64,000 bases of DNA from Dromiciops gliroides (GCF_019393635.1 NC_057861.1:378434315-378498314); one strand, 5' to 3'; shown: positions 45,471 to 56,929, counted from the first letter of the stretch. Translations and numbers: made by a program. Notes: a model not told the origin generated them from the sequence alone.

Positions 45471-46717
45471 CTTTTTTTTAGATACACACAATTTTATTCA
45501 ATGGAATGTTCTACTTAACACAAACAACTTACACTTTATGATACATTAAAATTAGTATTTCTGATCAGCTTAAAAATGGTTTTGGGACTATAATCCACTG
45601 AGATAATTTTTGGTACAAAGGTCTTTTGAACAACAATAAATATTTCCTTGAACAGAAGTGGGGATTTTCATTTTCACTTTAAAATGCCCTTATAATATTT
45701 CCATTGAAGGTCTTTCAGATCCATAAATTGTTTTTTCTGAATGGAGCAATTTTTCAGAAAGTTTGTGTCTCTTTTTTGTGGTCTAAAGATTTTCTCTTTG
45801 AGAGGGGCAATGTTGAAAAGGACTATTCTACAGAAATTCTTTTCACTCAGAATGTAATCTCTTATCATGAAAGGTAATAAGAAAGGAAGGAAATGGTGGG
45901 CAAGCATCTCATAAGAAAAAAAGGTGGATTGGCAGGGTCATTTTGAATAAGGACAATTGCTCTGGAAGGCTTCAGACTCTTTTCACTTAATGATTGTGCT
46001 GTGCCAACAGCTAATAAGGTACAGTGTAAGGGGTTTTTTTTGGTTTTTGTTTTTTTTTAGAGGGGCTATGGGGGTTAAATGACTTGCCCAGGGTCACACA
46101 GCTAGTAAGTCTGAGGCTAGATTTGAACTCAGGTACTCCTGTATCCAGGGCCTGTGCTTTATCCACTGTGCCACCTGGCTGCCCCCTGCAGTGTAAGATT
46201 TTAATCATTCTTTTTGGTACAAAAATAGTACCCTTATCTTTCAAGACAGCAGGCTGAGCATAGACTTCATGACTCTGTTTCTAGCGACATGATGTTTAAG
46301 ACTTGAAGAAGATAGTTCTTTGTTTCTGTAATGGAAAATAATGTTTTCTTACGTTATGGAATTTTTCATTTTCCTTTATCGAAGTGTCAGCAGATAAAAC
46401 CAATTTTGAGAGAGGTCAGAAAAATGATATTTTCATGGCTTTCACCACTTTCTCTGTGGAATCCGCAATGTCATTTATCTTTACTGATTCTTTCATCTCT
46501 GCTGCATCTTCTATTTCTACAAGATCAAATGAGTTTTCTTCATCAGTTGTGTTTGTTCATTGTTCTGGGAGATGACTTTCTGATTCTTAGTTTTCCTAGC
46601 TGAATAACCCAAAGTCAAAATCCTTGAGGAAGCATGCTGACACAGGCAGTGAAGTATCTCAAGTATCACAGCTATGTATCTGTGCCTTTCCTTAGCCCTT
46701 GAGACTTAGCTTGGAAT
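45471..46717 (-). pseudogene. unidentified processed pseudogene in the LINE
   Basis: On the minus strand an mRNA-like block ends GAATAAAATTGTGTG...TCT followed by A8 (about 45473-45480). A duplication CTCTCCCTCCA flanks the whole at 45460-45470 and 46718-46728. LINE text lies on both sides, so it entered after the LINE. Frames include DLVEIEDAAEMKESVKINDI (about 46450-46510), AVLKDKGTIFVPKRMIKIL (about 46200-46250), and downstream SEKNFCRIVLFNIAPL and LKDLQWKYYKGILK (45674-45907). None is long and stops are frequent. I do not recognise the parent gene. The acidic stretch looks like real former coding sequence. It is split by a SINE at 46031-46188. Confidence 0.65.
46031..46188 (-). repeat. 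SINE in the unidentified retrocopy, antisense
   Basis: T-rich tail, GGGGTTAAATGACTTGCCC, and TGCCACCTGGCTGCCCCC. A 9-bp duplication CAGTGTAAG (46022-46030, 46189-46197). Confidence 0.93.
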
Positions 46718-47680
46718 CTCTCCCTCCATTTTAGTCTTGGCTTGTGGCCTTTTCAAGTTAAATAATTTACCATCAGTATAGTAACTACCCTTGATGCCAT
46801 TTTCATGCTCTTTAAAGTCTTCTGGCAACATTGCTGAAAATAGCATCCTAAAAAGCATGGGAAAAAGCACACAGGCTTACTTCAATCCACGGGTGAATGG
46901 TTAAATATAATCCATTATCCAAAATCTGGGCAACCATGCCATCCTGAAATTGACATAAAGTTCTTATGAACTTCACTGGACAGCCACATTTCAAAATATT
47001 TTCCCATAAGACAGCAAAACTGATAGTATCAAAGGCCTTGGGAAGATTGTCTACAGATTTCTGTTCTACTCCTGGCATTTCTCCTGGTGTTGCAGCATCA
47101 AATATCATATTGACCATTTCCCAGCCCTTTCTGATGCCATATTCTCTCTCAGTTAAATGACCACTTTCCAGGTGAAGGATCAGCCTATTAAGGAGGACTC
47201 TAGCAAGAATTATGCCAGCAAAGAGTAAGAAAGACCCTTCCCCAAACACACCTCATGAATATCAAAAAAACAATTTATTTATCTTTATAGAGATAGACAC
47301 TGGAAGTATCCTTGAATTCTTGGGGGATAACCTCCTCTTGCTTGATAACTCAAAAAATCCCAGTCAACATTTTTATGATCCTTGGACCCCCTGTATTGTA
47401 AATCTCCACTGGAATAGAATCAGCACCAGGCACTTTGCCAGAGGAGACAAGCCTAATGGTATTCAAAACCCCTTCTTCAGTTTGAAACTTGGCTAGAGAG
47501 AGTTTGACTTCAACCTGAGATGGCTTTAGCACTGATTGATGATGGTCTGTTCAGAACACTATGAAAGTGTTCATCCATCTCTCCAGGATCATGTCCTTAT
47601 TGATAATCCTTGTGCCTCGATTATTACTGAGTACTTGAGATTCTGCTTAGATCTTTGGCCCATACATAGCTTGAGGGCAT

Positions 47681-47854
47681 TATTTTTTCTTTTTCTTTTT
47701 TTCCTTTATTTTTATTCTGCTGGGCAATGATGGTTAAGTGACTTGTCCAGGGTCACACAGCTAGTATTGTGTCAAGTATGTGAGGCCAGATTTGAACTCA
47801 GGTCCTCATGAATCCAGGGCCAGTGCTTTATCCACTGTGCCACCTAGATCTCCT
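47681..47854 (-). repeat. SINE in the LINE, antisense
   Basis: T-rich tail, GGGCAATGATGGTTAAGTG, and ending GTGCCACCTAGATCTCCTG. A 10-bp duplication TTGAGGGCAT (47671-47680, 47858-47867). Confidence 0.9.
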
Positions 47855-48172
47855 GCTTTGAGGGCATCATAAAAACACTTTGGATTGTCACTATCAACAT
47901 AATTTCATCTGCTTTCTTACTGAGCCAAGAATCCTGCATCTCTCTCTAAGTTTCACTTGCCTCCATCTTGGGAATGGATGAACTATCCAACTGGTAAAGA
48001 CTATAGAGTTCTTGTTGTTTTCTTTAGTAGCTTCTGATTTTTTTTCATAATTTTCATCAAAATTATCTTGATATTTGTGAGTCTTCTTATCATTTTATTA
48101 GCAAATAATTAGGCAAAATAGGTCCTAACTATAGTCTTAATTTCCTTTTCACTGGTAGTGAGTTCACCCCAT

Positions 48173-48174
<2 letters not shown>

Positions 48175-48205
<31 letters not shown>

Positions 48206-48338
48206 TGGCAACTGGGGTTAAGTGACTTGCCCAGAGTCACACAGCTAGTAAGTGTTAAGTGTCTGAGACCGGATTTGAACTCAGGTACTCCTGACTCCAG
48301 GGCCGGTGCTCTATCCACTGTGCCATCTAGCTGCCCCA
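48175..48338 (-). repeat. WSINE1-type SINE, antisense
   Basis: A T30 tail, GGGGTTAAGTGACTTGCCC and the reversed head TGCCATCTAGCTGCCCCA. A 10-bp duplication CACCCCATTC (48165-48174, 48339-48348). The long tail suggests a recent copy. Confidence 0.95.
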
Positions 48339-48650
48339 CACCCCATTCATTTTTGACACTAATAATTTGATTTTCTTCTTTCCCTTTTAAAATAAATTTA
48401 ACCAATGGTTTATCTATTTTTTTTCATAAAATCAGCTTCTAGATTTAATTATGAGTATAATGGTTTTCTTACTTTTGATATTTTTAACTCCTTTGTTTTC
48501 CAAGATTTCTTATTTGTTGTTCCATTGTTGATTTTTGATTTGTTCTTTCTCAAAATTTTTTAGGTGTAATTCATTTATCTGCTCTTTATTTTGGTGATAC
48601 AAGCAATTAGAAATATATTTTTTTAAATCCCCTAAGTTCTGCTTTGGCTG

Positions 48651-49011
48651 TGTAACGATTGGAATGACGCCACCTGCTGGATACTTACTGTAGAAGAGTT
48701 CTGCCCATGAAGGGAAGGTCTTTGAGGGCAAGACCAGGAGTCAGGAAGTGACGCGGGCTAGTGGGAGGAGGAAGGAAGAGACTGGCGCTCAGTCTCGCTC
48801 TCTTTCCTGGGGACGCTGGCAGAGAAGGGAGCTAGAAATGTGCTCTCCCTTTAATAGATAGGAATCTAGGCCTTTCTCTCTCTTTACCAAATTCTTATTC
48901 TCCTTAATAAATGCTTAAAAGTCTAACTCTTGCTAAAGCTTATAATTTATTGGTGACCACTCATTAGATATTTTAGACAGACTAGCTAGAATTTTAGCTT
49001 AGCCCTTAACA
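48651..49011 (+). mobile_element. solo LTR, family A (361 bp)
   Basis: TGTAACGATTGGAATGACGC...CCCTTAACA, flanked by GCTG on both sides (4 bp). Contains AATAAATGC in the R region. It is diverged from, and slightly longer than, the pair at 50021 and 53318. Fossil solo LTR. Confidence 0.92.
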
Positions 49012-50020
49012 GCTGCATTCCATGAATTTTGTTATATTGTCTCATAATTGTTTTCTTTGATAAAATTATCATTTATTTCTATGTTTTTATGTTTCTATGA
49101 TTTGTTTTTAGACCCACTATTTTTAAGATTAGATTATTTAGTTTCCAATTAATTTCTAATCTACCTTTCCATTGTTCTTTATTGAATCTAATATTTATTG
49201 CAGTGTTATCTGAAAAAGATGCATTCACTATTTTTTTGCTTTTCTGAATTTGGTTGTGTTTTTTTTTTAATGTCCTAATACATGGTCATGTGCATATGTG
49301 TGTGTGTGTAGGTGCCTTATACTGCTTCAAAAAAAAGTATATTGCTTTCTATTCCCATTCAGTTTTCTCCAGAGTACTATCATATCTAACTTTTCCCAAA
49401 ATTTATTCACCTCATTAACTTCTGTCTTGTTTATTTTTTGGTTAAATTTTTCTTTTTCTCAGAAAGTTGAGGTCCCTAGGTACTATAGTTTTATTGTCTC
49501 TTCCTCCTGTAACTCATTCAACTTCTCAAAAAATTTAGATACTGTGTCATCTGTTTAGTATTGATATGTCTTTTTTGTCTATGGTACCTTTCAAGAAGTT
49601 GTAGTTTCCTACCTTATCTCTTTTAATTAGATCAATTTTTGCTTTTGTTTTGTAGGAAATCATGATTTCTTTGTTTACTTTAGCTGAATATAATAGATTC
49701 TCTTCCAGCCCCTTAGCTTTACTCTGTGTGTGTCTCCATTCTTCAAATGTGTTTCTTGTAAACTATATATTGTAGGATTCTGTTTTTTTTAATCCATTTT
49801 GCCATTCACATCTATTTTATGAGTGATTCTATCCAATTCATACTTATAGTTAGGATAATTAACTGTATTTCTCTCCATGCTATTTTTACCTTGTTTATCC
49901 TTCTTTTTCTTTCTCACCCTTGCCATGTCCCTCTTAACAAGTGTTTTACTTCTGATCACCCCCTCCCCCAACCCACCCTCCCTTTTATCTGCCCCCCCTT
50001 CTATTTTCATTTCTTATAAG

Positions 50021-50345
50021 TGTAACGATTGGAATGACGCCACCTGCTGGATACTTACTGTAGAAGAGTTCTTGGCGGGAGGAAGTGACGTGGACTAGTG
50101 GGAGGAGGAAGGAAGAGACTGGCGCTGACTCTGGGGCTCTTTCCTGAGGACGCTGGTGGAGAGTGGAGCTAGAAATGCGCTCTCCCTTTAATAGATAGAA
50201 ATCTAGGCCTTTCTCTCTCTCTTTACCAAATTCTTATTCTCCTTAATAAATGCTTAAAAGTCTAACTCTTGCTAAAGCTTATAATTTATTGGCGACCACT
50301 CATTAGATATTTTAGACAGTTTAGCTAGAATTTTAGCCCTTAACA
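50021..50345 (+). mobile_element. 5' LTR, family A (325 bp)
   Basis: TGTAACGATT...CCCTTAACA. About 99% identical over 325 bp to the LTR at 53318-53642. Contains CTTTAATAGATAG, an AATAAATGC signal and TTGGCGACCACTC near its end. Confidence 0.95.
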
Positions 50346-50457
50346 GATGGCTGACCACGAAGAGGAAAGCTAAACCTCAGTCTTCTTCTGATCTTCTGGT
50401 TGGGTAAGAAATTTCCCCTCCCTCTCCCTTTAACTGCTAAGTACTGGTGTACTGGCT

Positions 50458-51357
50458 GTGTTTTCCTTTAAATTTTTTCGAATGGACCTTTTAAACTCCC
50501 TAATTACCCTATTTTTGATTTTAGTCTGTTTAACCAGACAAATGGGAGATAAGATCATGTTAATGCTTTGTTTTTGTGGATTTTCTATTTTTCTTTTTAT
50601 TTTTGTTAAAAGAGCCAGCAACTTACTCACACAAGGAAATATCTCTCCCTCTCCCAACCATGCTTTTTCAGAGAAACCTGAAGAGATTCCTGCAGCTTTT
50701 CCCAATTCTAACACTAATTGTTGCTCTAATTTTGCATGCCTGGAGGCAATGACCCACCCTCTAGAAGCTTTTAATCCCCTAGCACCTGGAGGCAAAGTGG
50801 GGGAAGAGGAATCCAGGCCTGAGTTCAAAATCAAGTCTGATTCAAATTGTGCTGGTCCCTCCCCTCCTCTCCAGACCCCACCCTCTACTCCTCCCATGGC
50901 CAAGCCCATTGCTTCCCCTGCCTGGGAAGTCCAGAGATCTGATGCACATGCTCAGCTTTCTCTACCTACATTTGCAGCTTCAGGCTCAGCCCTTCCCCGG
51001 CCTGGCTGTGCTTTTGAGACAATCTTAGAAAACTCTTTAAATTCCAGATATGCTCGTTTTGTTCATAATTTTGCTAACCTGCTTTTGTCTTTAATTAGTA
51101 ATCTTATAAAGCATTTGTATGGTGAAAAGCCCAACAGACAATATAGAGGGGTTAAAGGAGAAAAACTTAAGCTGAATAAGAATGACAATCAACATAGTTC
51201 AAGACTCTGCTTCTTTTGCCATGGAAGGGTATATATTTTACAGAAATGTAGAAGTAAGCAGCAAGGTATTGATATGAGTATTGGGGATTTTAGATATCAG
51301 AATCAAGAGTGTTCTGAATTTACTCAGATTATTAATGTCAGTTCAGAGGTTACATAG
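50458..51357 (+). CDS. 299-codon frame, possibly gag-like
   Basis: It lies shortly after the primer site of the LTR element. It starts with two hydrophobic stretches (about residues 8-25 and 33-50). A Pro/Ser-rich middle follows (about 60-180), then a helical region (about 185-225) and a C-terminal Cys/His cluster (CFFCHG...QKC at about 254-267) that recalls a retroviral zinc knuckle. That order fits a Gag-type or accessory protein, but the hydrophobic start is unusual for Gag. Treated as a fossil. I do not assign a working function. Confidence 0.5.
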   Translation: MFSFKFFRMDLLNSLITLFLILVCLTRQMGDKIMLMLCFCGFSIFLFIFVKRASNLLTQGNISPSPNHAFSEKPEEIPAAFPNSNTNCCSNFACLEAMTHPLEAFNPLAPGGKVGEEESRPEFKIKSDSNCAGPSPPLQTPPSTPPMAKPIASPAWEVQRSDAHAQLSLPTFAASGSALPRPGCAFETILENSLNSRYARFVHNFANLLLSLISNLIKHLYGEKPNRQYRGVKGEKLKLNKNDNQHSSRLCFFCHGRVYILQKCRSKQQGIDMSIGDFRYQNQECSEFTQIINVSSEVT

Positions 51358-53317
51358 GATTTCTATGCTATTACATATACATTTTGGAATTAATGGTATA
51401 GGTTTATTTTCATAGAGATTTTAATCCTTTTGAGATTGTGTCTTATACTTAGTTTCTAAAACAAGGCGAATATTTGTAAAAGCTTTTTATAGTCATGTGA
51501 TCAAGTTTATATTTTATAATACTCTTATTAATATTAAGTTCATGCTCATTTAGATTTCCTTAGTTTGAATTTCACTGTCTTTTATTGTTCCATGTGTATT
51601 TTCTTCTATTCATTTATCTAATTTTAAAAAATTGGTTTTGATTTCATAATACAATGTTAATTCTAGTAGTATTGTGCTCCCATATTCTGAGTTGTTTGTT
51701 TTTGTTTTTCTCAACTGATTATTTGATCAAACTCTTTAAAGCATTTCCCTGGCAAATTGGTTGCCACGGCAAGTGTAAATTGATTCTAGAAGTACTATTT
51801 TTGATAAGCATATTCCAAAAAGAAAAAAAAAAAGGGGGGGAACATTTGTAAAAGTTTTCTTTGAGATTGTGTTGTGCTTTAACTTGTATTTAAATATGTT
51901 CAGATTTTTCAAAAAAGTAATTGTATACTAAGTAAAAAAAAGGGGTATTATTTGAAATTGTTGCATAATTATATATTGTATTCTGAGTCAAGATGTATTC
52001 ACATTTTTTGCAATCATTTATTATCATCAATTTTTAAATCCATATGAGACTTGGATTATGGGAACTTATCATTTAAGACATTAATTGCCTTTATTCTGAG
52101 TTATCAGATGCCAGTTGGCCAAGATGCCATCCAATCACAACAGGAATACATGCAAGAGCAGACACTGAACTGTCACATGAGGGGAGACATGCATGAAGTC
52201 AAGGTATTGCCGAGGGAACGGCTTTTGACAAATGTTGAGGTTGGATTCTCTTGGTTTAATATTTTATTCTCTTTTTCCCCACAATATTGTACAGATGTCT
52301 GGAAGTATTCATCCCACCCATCTCACTTCTACACCTGGCTTCTATGCTCCCTCTATATGCCTGATGCCATGGACATCTCAATCCCATGCATCTGATTAAG
52401 TCTGATTCAGTTTCCTCCAATATGTTCGGTGGCATGGACATATATTCCATCCACCTATTTTAAGCCTGGCATACTGTATGGGTAGTACATATTGCTCAAG
52501 TGTGGGAATGCTCATATCCCATCATTTCTCTGTTCTTTTATGGTAACCCCCATAATTATCTCAGGTGTCATGATAAATAACAGTGTTGAATTTGGCCTTG
52601 ACATCTGTTACTAATTATATTAGATTTTAAATTTCTCATAATGGCATGAGGATAATTAGGCAGATGATGCAAAAAGTGATAAAACAAAGATAAAAATTAT
52701 TTTTATTAATTAATATTGCAGCAATTGTCTTCTCAATTACACTCCAAAAGGGGGGACTATAGTAACATTATAATTTTAAAGAATGGTTCAATTTTTGTTT
52801 TATTATATGTTTCATGTGTAACAACTAAGATTCTGAATTCCCTTAGACATGTTTTTGAGAACTTGCATTGTTTGATTTGATTATTGACAAAGCTATTTTA
52901 AAGTTGTGTTAAGCTCAATTTTGTAGGAAATTTTCCTGGCTGATTACCAGCATCCACACATCAACCCCTGAAAAGACTTCCATTCCACGACTACACCTAG
53001 AGGACATCTGAGAAAAGACTTTCAGAGACTTTAAATGAACAGTTTTGATTTGTTGTTTTTGTTGTTTTTTTTTTTCTCTTTCTGTTATAATATACACCAT
53101 CTGTAACATGTATTGTCTGCAGAGGCCCTCCCTTTGCAAGACTAATGTCAAAGCGTCGGTTCATGAGGACAAAAAAAAATCGCCCCTCTGGACAAAACTT
53201 TCCTCTCTTCCTTTTCTATATTGTTGTTCACATATTATTAGTTAGCAATAGTTATTATATTGTTTTTACTGTTCCGTCAAGGAAACATTTTGTTTCTTGA
53301 GGAACAACAGGGGGGAC
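51358..53317 (+). mobile_element. interior of the LTR element, non-coding remainder
   Basis: No reverse transcriptase, integrase or envelope wording is recognised. A 114-codon frame at 52051-52395 has no known domain. A second purine tract (AAAAGGGGGGACTATAG) lies at about 52744-52760 and a similar one at about 51832, besides the one next to the 3' LTR. Confidence 0.6.
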
Positions 53318-53642
53318 TGTAATGATTGGAATGACGCCACCTGCTGGATACTTACTGTAGAAGAGTTCTTGGCGGGAGGAAGTGACGCGGACTAGTGGGA
53401 GGAGGAAGGAAGAGACTGGCGCTGACTCTGGGGCTCTTTCCTGAGGACGCTGGTGGAGAGTGGAGCTAGAAATGCGCTCTCCCTTTAATAGATAGAAATC
53501 TAGGCCTTTCTCTCTCTCTTTACCAAATTCTTATTTTCCTTAATAAATGCTTAAAAGTCTAACTCTTGCTAAAGCTTATAATTTATTGGCGACCACTCAT
53601 TAGATATTTTAGACAGTTTAGCTAGAATTTTAGCCCTTAACA
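53318..53642 (+). mobile_element. 3' LTR, family A (325 bp)
   Basis: Partner of 50021-50345, about 99% identical. Begins directly after the purine tract and ends CCCTTAACA before L1 text. Confidence 0.95.
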
Positions 53643-54017
53643 TAGGGCAAAATAGATTTCTATAATCAACTGAGTTTGTATGTTATTCCCTCTTTGAGTC
53701 AATTCTGATGAGAGTAAGAGTTAAACTTCACTTGCCAACCCCACATCTTCCCCTCTATAATAATACCTCTTTGATGTGTCTTTTATGTTAGATAATTTGC
53801 TCCATTCTATTTCTTCTCTCTTCCAATAAAATCTTCCTTCTCGCAACTTTATTTTTTTGGGGCGGTGTACCATACCATTAAAATCATCTTCTATCTGCAT
53901 TCTCTGTCTTCATAAATACCTTCTAATTTTCCTTATAATAATAAAGTTTTTTAAGATTTACAGACATTGTCTTGCTATATAGGAATATGAACAGTAATGT
54001 TTTTAAGACTCTTATGT

Positions 54018-54021
<4 letters not shown>

Positions 54022-54064
<43 letters not shown>
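54022..54064. repeat. (GT)n microsatellite
   Basis: About 21 GT units within the L1 copy. Confidence 0.95.
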
Positions 54065-54066
<2 letters not shown>

Positions 54067-55560
54067 CCATGTTTTAGGATCAAATTTTTTAGTCATCTCT
54101 GCTCTTTCAATTAGGAATTCTTGAAAGTCTTCTATTTTGATAAATATCCATTTTTTGACCCTGAAGGATTATATTCAGTTTTGCTGGTTAGGTGATTCTT
54201 GTTTGTAATCACAACTCCTTTATCTTCCAGTATATCATATTCCAAGTCTTCCAGTTATTTAATGTGAAACCTGGCAAATTCTGTGTAATCCTTATTGTAG
54301 CTCCATGACATTTGAATTGTTCATTTTTGTCTGCTTGCAAGACTGCTTCCTTGATCTGTGAGCTCTGGAATTTGGCTATGATGTTCTTGGGAATTTTCAT
54401 TTTGGCATCTCTTTCATGTGGTGACCATTGGATTCTTTCAATGTTTATTTTGCCCTCTGATTTTAGTATATCAAGGCATTTTTCCTTGATAATTTTTAAA
54501 AGATATTCTACATGGCTTTCAGATATTGTAATAATTATTAAATCATTTCTTCAGGATATATTTTTAGGTCAGTTGTTTTTCAAATGAAAAATTTCACATT
54601 TTTTTCTATTTTTTTCAAATTTTGTTTTGTTGTATATTGATGGCTTATGGAGTCATTAGCTTCCACTTGGTCAATTTTAATTTTTTAAGGAATTATTTTC
54701 TTCAAAGAACATTTGTAGTTCCACTTTCATTTGGCCAACTCTGTTTATTAGGGAGTTACTTTCTTCAGTGATTTTTTTTTTCATTACAATTTCCATGTTC
54801 TTGAGACTTTTTTCATGATTCTTTTGAATTACCCTCAATTTTTTTCCAATTTTTTTTTCTTCTAGTTTGCGAATTTGCTTTTTAAAATCCCTTTAAAGCT
54901 CTTCTAGGAATTATTTTTGGGTCTGAGAACAAATTACTTTTTTTTTCTTTGAGGCTTCACATGAAGCCATTTTGACATTATTGTCATCTTCTAAGTTTGT
55001 GCCTTTGTCCTCCCTGTCACCATAGTCATTTTCTATAAACAATTATTTTATTGTCTCTTTATTTTATTTTTCTTTTTTCCTCATTTTTATGCCTATTGTG
55101 TGACTTGATAATTTTATGTGAGAGCTGGGATAGTTTCTAGTGGCAAAGTCTTGCTTTTGGCCAGCCATAAGGCAGGGCCTCGCTACTAATGAACAGTGGG
55201 GAATAGGCAATGCTGGTACCTTATAGTGGGGGTGGGGGCATGGGGTGGGGCCTTGCAATACTGTATAGACTTCTGTCTTGCCTAGATGGCTGCTAGCTTG
55301 CATGAGGGTGGGGTCTTGCTGGTGGATTTCCCCAGGCTTAGAGACTTGCTGCAGGCCTCTGTTATTAGGCCAGAGGTTGCTACTCAATTCAGACCTTGTT
55401 CCCCTCCTACCCTAGTGAGACAGACCTTTTATATTATGCTGGCAAGCTGCATCCCTGCGCCTAGAGCAGTTCTTAGGTAGTGTCCAATTTGTTTATAGGG
55501 GAATTAGGGAAGGCATCAGGGTGTTACTTTCTCACTCACAGGATCTAAACATTTTTTTTC

Positions 55561-55905
55561 ATTTTTTCGAGTTGTGATGAATTAATTAATAATTCCATAA
55601 ACCAAGTGGCAATTCATGTTGACTTACAAAAATGACATTAGTACTATTTTTCTGATTTGGATTATTGTCTATTGTGCTATCACGCCATTTGAGCACATTA
55701 TATTAATACAATAGATCATTGTTATATTACTGAATATTTATTATGGTTGTCATCTATTATATTATTTTTATATCAATGTGGGCAAATATTTAGCCATCTT
55801 TAGGGGGGAAAGAAGGAAGTTAGGTGGTTAAGTGATACTATCTTATTTTTTACAGTTAAAAGCAAATGTTTCGTAATATGAAGAATAGACCTAGACTTTA
55901 AAAAT
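55561..55905. other. AT-rich unassigned DNA
   Basis: Lies between the L1 5' end and the next LTR. Nothing is recognised. Confidence 0.4.
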
Positions 55906-56272
55906 TGTAAAGGGCCAAAATTCTAGCTATACTGTCTAAAATATCTAATGAGTGGTTGCGAATAAATTATAAGCTTTAGCAAGAGTTAGACTTTTAAGCA
56001 TTTATTAAGGAGAATAAGAATTTGGTAAAGAGATAGAGAAAGGCCTAGATTCATCTATTTATTAAAGGGTGAGCGTATTTCTAGCTCCCTTCTCCACTAG
56101 AATCTTCAGGAAAAAAGAGTGAGCCAGTGTGCCAGCCTCCCCCTTCCTCCTCCCACAAGCCAACATCACTTCCTGACGCCAAAGAAAAGATACATGGTCT
56201 TGCCCTCAGAGACTTTCTCCTCATAGTGGAGTAAGTAAGTCTCCAGCAGGTGGCGCCATTCCAATTGTTACA
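55906..56272 (-). mobile_element. solo LTR, family A, reverse orientation (367 bp)
   Basis: On the minus strand it runs TGTAACAATTGGAATGG...GCCCTTTACA, carrying the family words CACCTGCTGGAGACTTAC, CTTAATAAATGC and GCTAAAGCTTATAATT. Diverged from the 50-kb pair, so it is an older insertion. The flanks AAAT/GAAT could be a worn 4-bp duplication. Confidence 0.9.
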
Positions 56273-56529
56273 GAATGAAGACATTTTAAGTATATTAGTT
56301 TAGTGTCATGAGAGAATCTAGTGTGTCCTATACATCACTTCTAGTGGTGATATCTAAGAAAACTGGAAATATACATATATGTATAGATTACCAGATTTTG
56401 AAGATAAGAATTAAATAGATCCAAACAGTATACCAAAGTTGAAATCTTATATGACTTTCTACTGGTCAGTGAATGGCTTTTAGTTTTTAACTTGTTTAAT
56501 GAATATTAACTAATTCTTATGTCTGAGGA

Positions 56530-56860
56530 AGACAAAGAAAAGACTGCTTTTATGTGTTTAGCTGGACTTTACCAGAGTCAGCTAATGCCCCAAGCAACCT
56601 TGGGGACACCTAACACCTTTCAATGCTGAATGGAGAAAGTAACTGAGGACAAGTACAACCATGTAAAGGCCAGGGTACTTTGATGACATCATGGTCTTTG
56701 GCAAGAGAAGGGGGGACTGCAGCAGCTAGGTGGCGCAGTGGATAGAGCACCAGCCCTGAAGTTAGGAGTACCTGAGTTCAAATCTGGCCTCAGACACTTA
56801 ACACTTGCTAGCTGTGTGACCCTGGGCAAGTAACTTAACCCCAATTGCCTCACTAAAAAG

Positions 56861-56929
<69 letters not shown>

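Larger units (their letters stand above)
44455..47990 (-). mobile_element. non-LTR LINE, antisense, decayed (clade unsure)
   Basis: Read on the minus strand from the right. RT: KLSLAKFQTEEGVLNTIRLVSSGKVPGADSIPVEIYNTGGP (47350-47532), then IILARVLLNRLILHLESGHL, KAFDTISFAVLWENILKCGCPVKFI and QFQDGMVAQILDNG (46848-47249). Next NGEILSPSLGSTLSRDVHIDIEVD (45150-45374), and near the C-terminus RCLPKRTLEFIVWHGRYQKHC (44664-44879). These match the broadly distributed LINE type with AFDTVSREGLW, CGCPEKF and LGSTLSRD motifs, probably Dong/R4- or RTE-like. I could not settle the clade. Interrupted by a retrocopy (45471-46717) and a SINE (47681-47854). Many stops. The 3' end is GTCATTTTCATCCTCTTTG...GAACAACCAACC. 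Confidence 0.75.
50021..53642 (+). mobile_element. young LTR retroelement (ERV-like), 3.6 kb
   Basis: Two direct LTRs about 99% identical bound a 2.97-kb interior, inserted in the antisense L1. A primer site (TGGCTGACCACGAAGAGG) starts 2 nt after the 5' LTR and resembles the tRNA-Arg 3' end complement (TGGCGACCACGAAGGGA). A purine tract, CAGGGGGGAC, abuts the 3' LTR. Flanks read TAAG and TAGG, a likely 4-bp duplication with one difference. The interior is too short for gag-pro-pol-env. It holds one 299-codon frame, so the element appears reduced and non-autonomous. Low LTR divergence suggests an age of a few million years at usual mammalian rates (an inference). Confidence 0.88.
48110..55560 (-). 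mobile_element. L1 LINE, antisense, near complete in order, with insertions
   Basis: Right to left on the minus strand. 5' UTR at about 55060-55560 (reversed AGACAGACCTTTTATATTATG). ORF1 at about 54060-54900: NIIAKFQSSQIKEAVLQADKNEQFKCHGATIRITQNLPGFTL at 54209-54400, which matches the ORF1p C-terminal domain. Inter-ORF text at 53643-54060. ORF2 endonuclease/RT wording at about 49020-50020 (ATCTCTTTTAATTAGATC, AGGAAATCATGATTTC) and 48110-48650 (CTAATAATTTGATTTTC, ATAAAATCAGCTTCTAG). It is split by a SINE (48175-48338), a solo LTR (48651-49011) and an LTR element (50021-53642). The ORF2 C-terminal half and 3' UTR are missing on the left. Stops are frequent. Confidence 0.8.

Noticed and set aside
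46331-46603. 90- and 63-codon plus-strand frames
   Set aside because: They are antisense to the unidentified retrocopy and show no independent signal.
52051-52395. 114-codon frame in the LTR element as envelope or protease
   Set aside because: No signature of either protein is visible.
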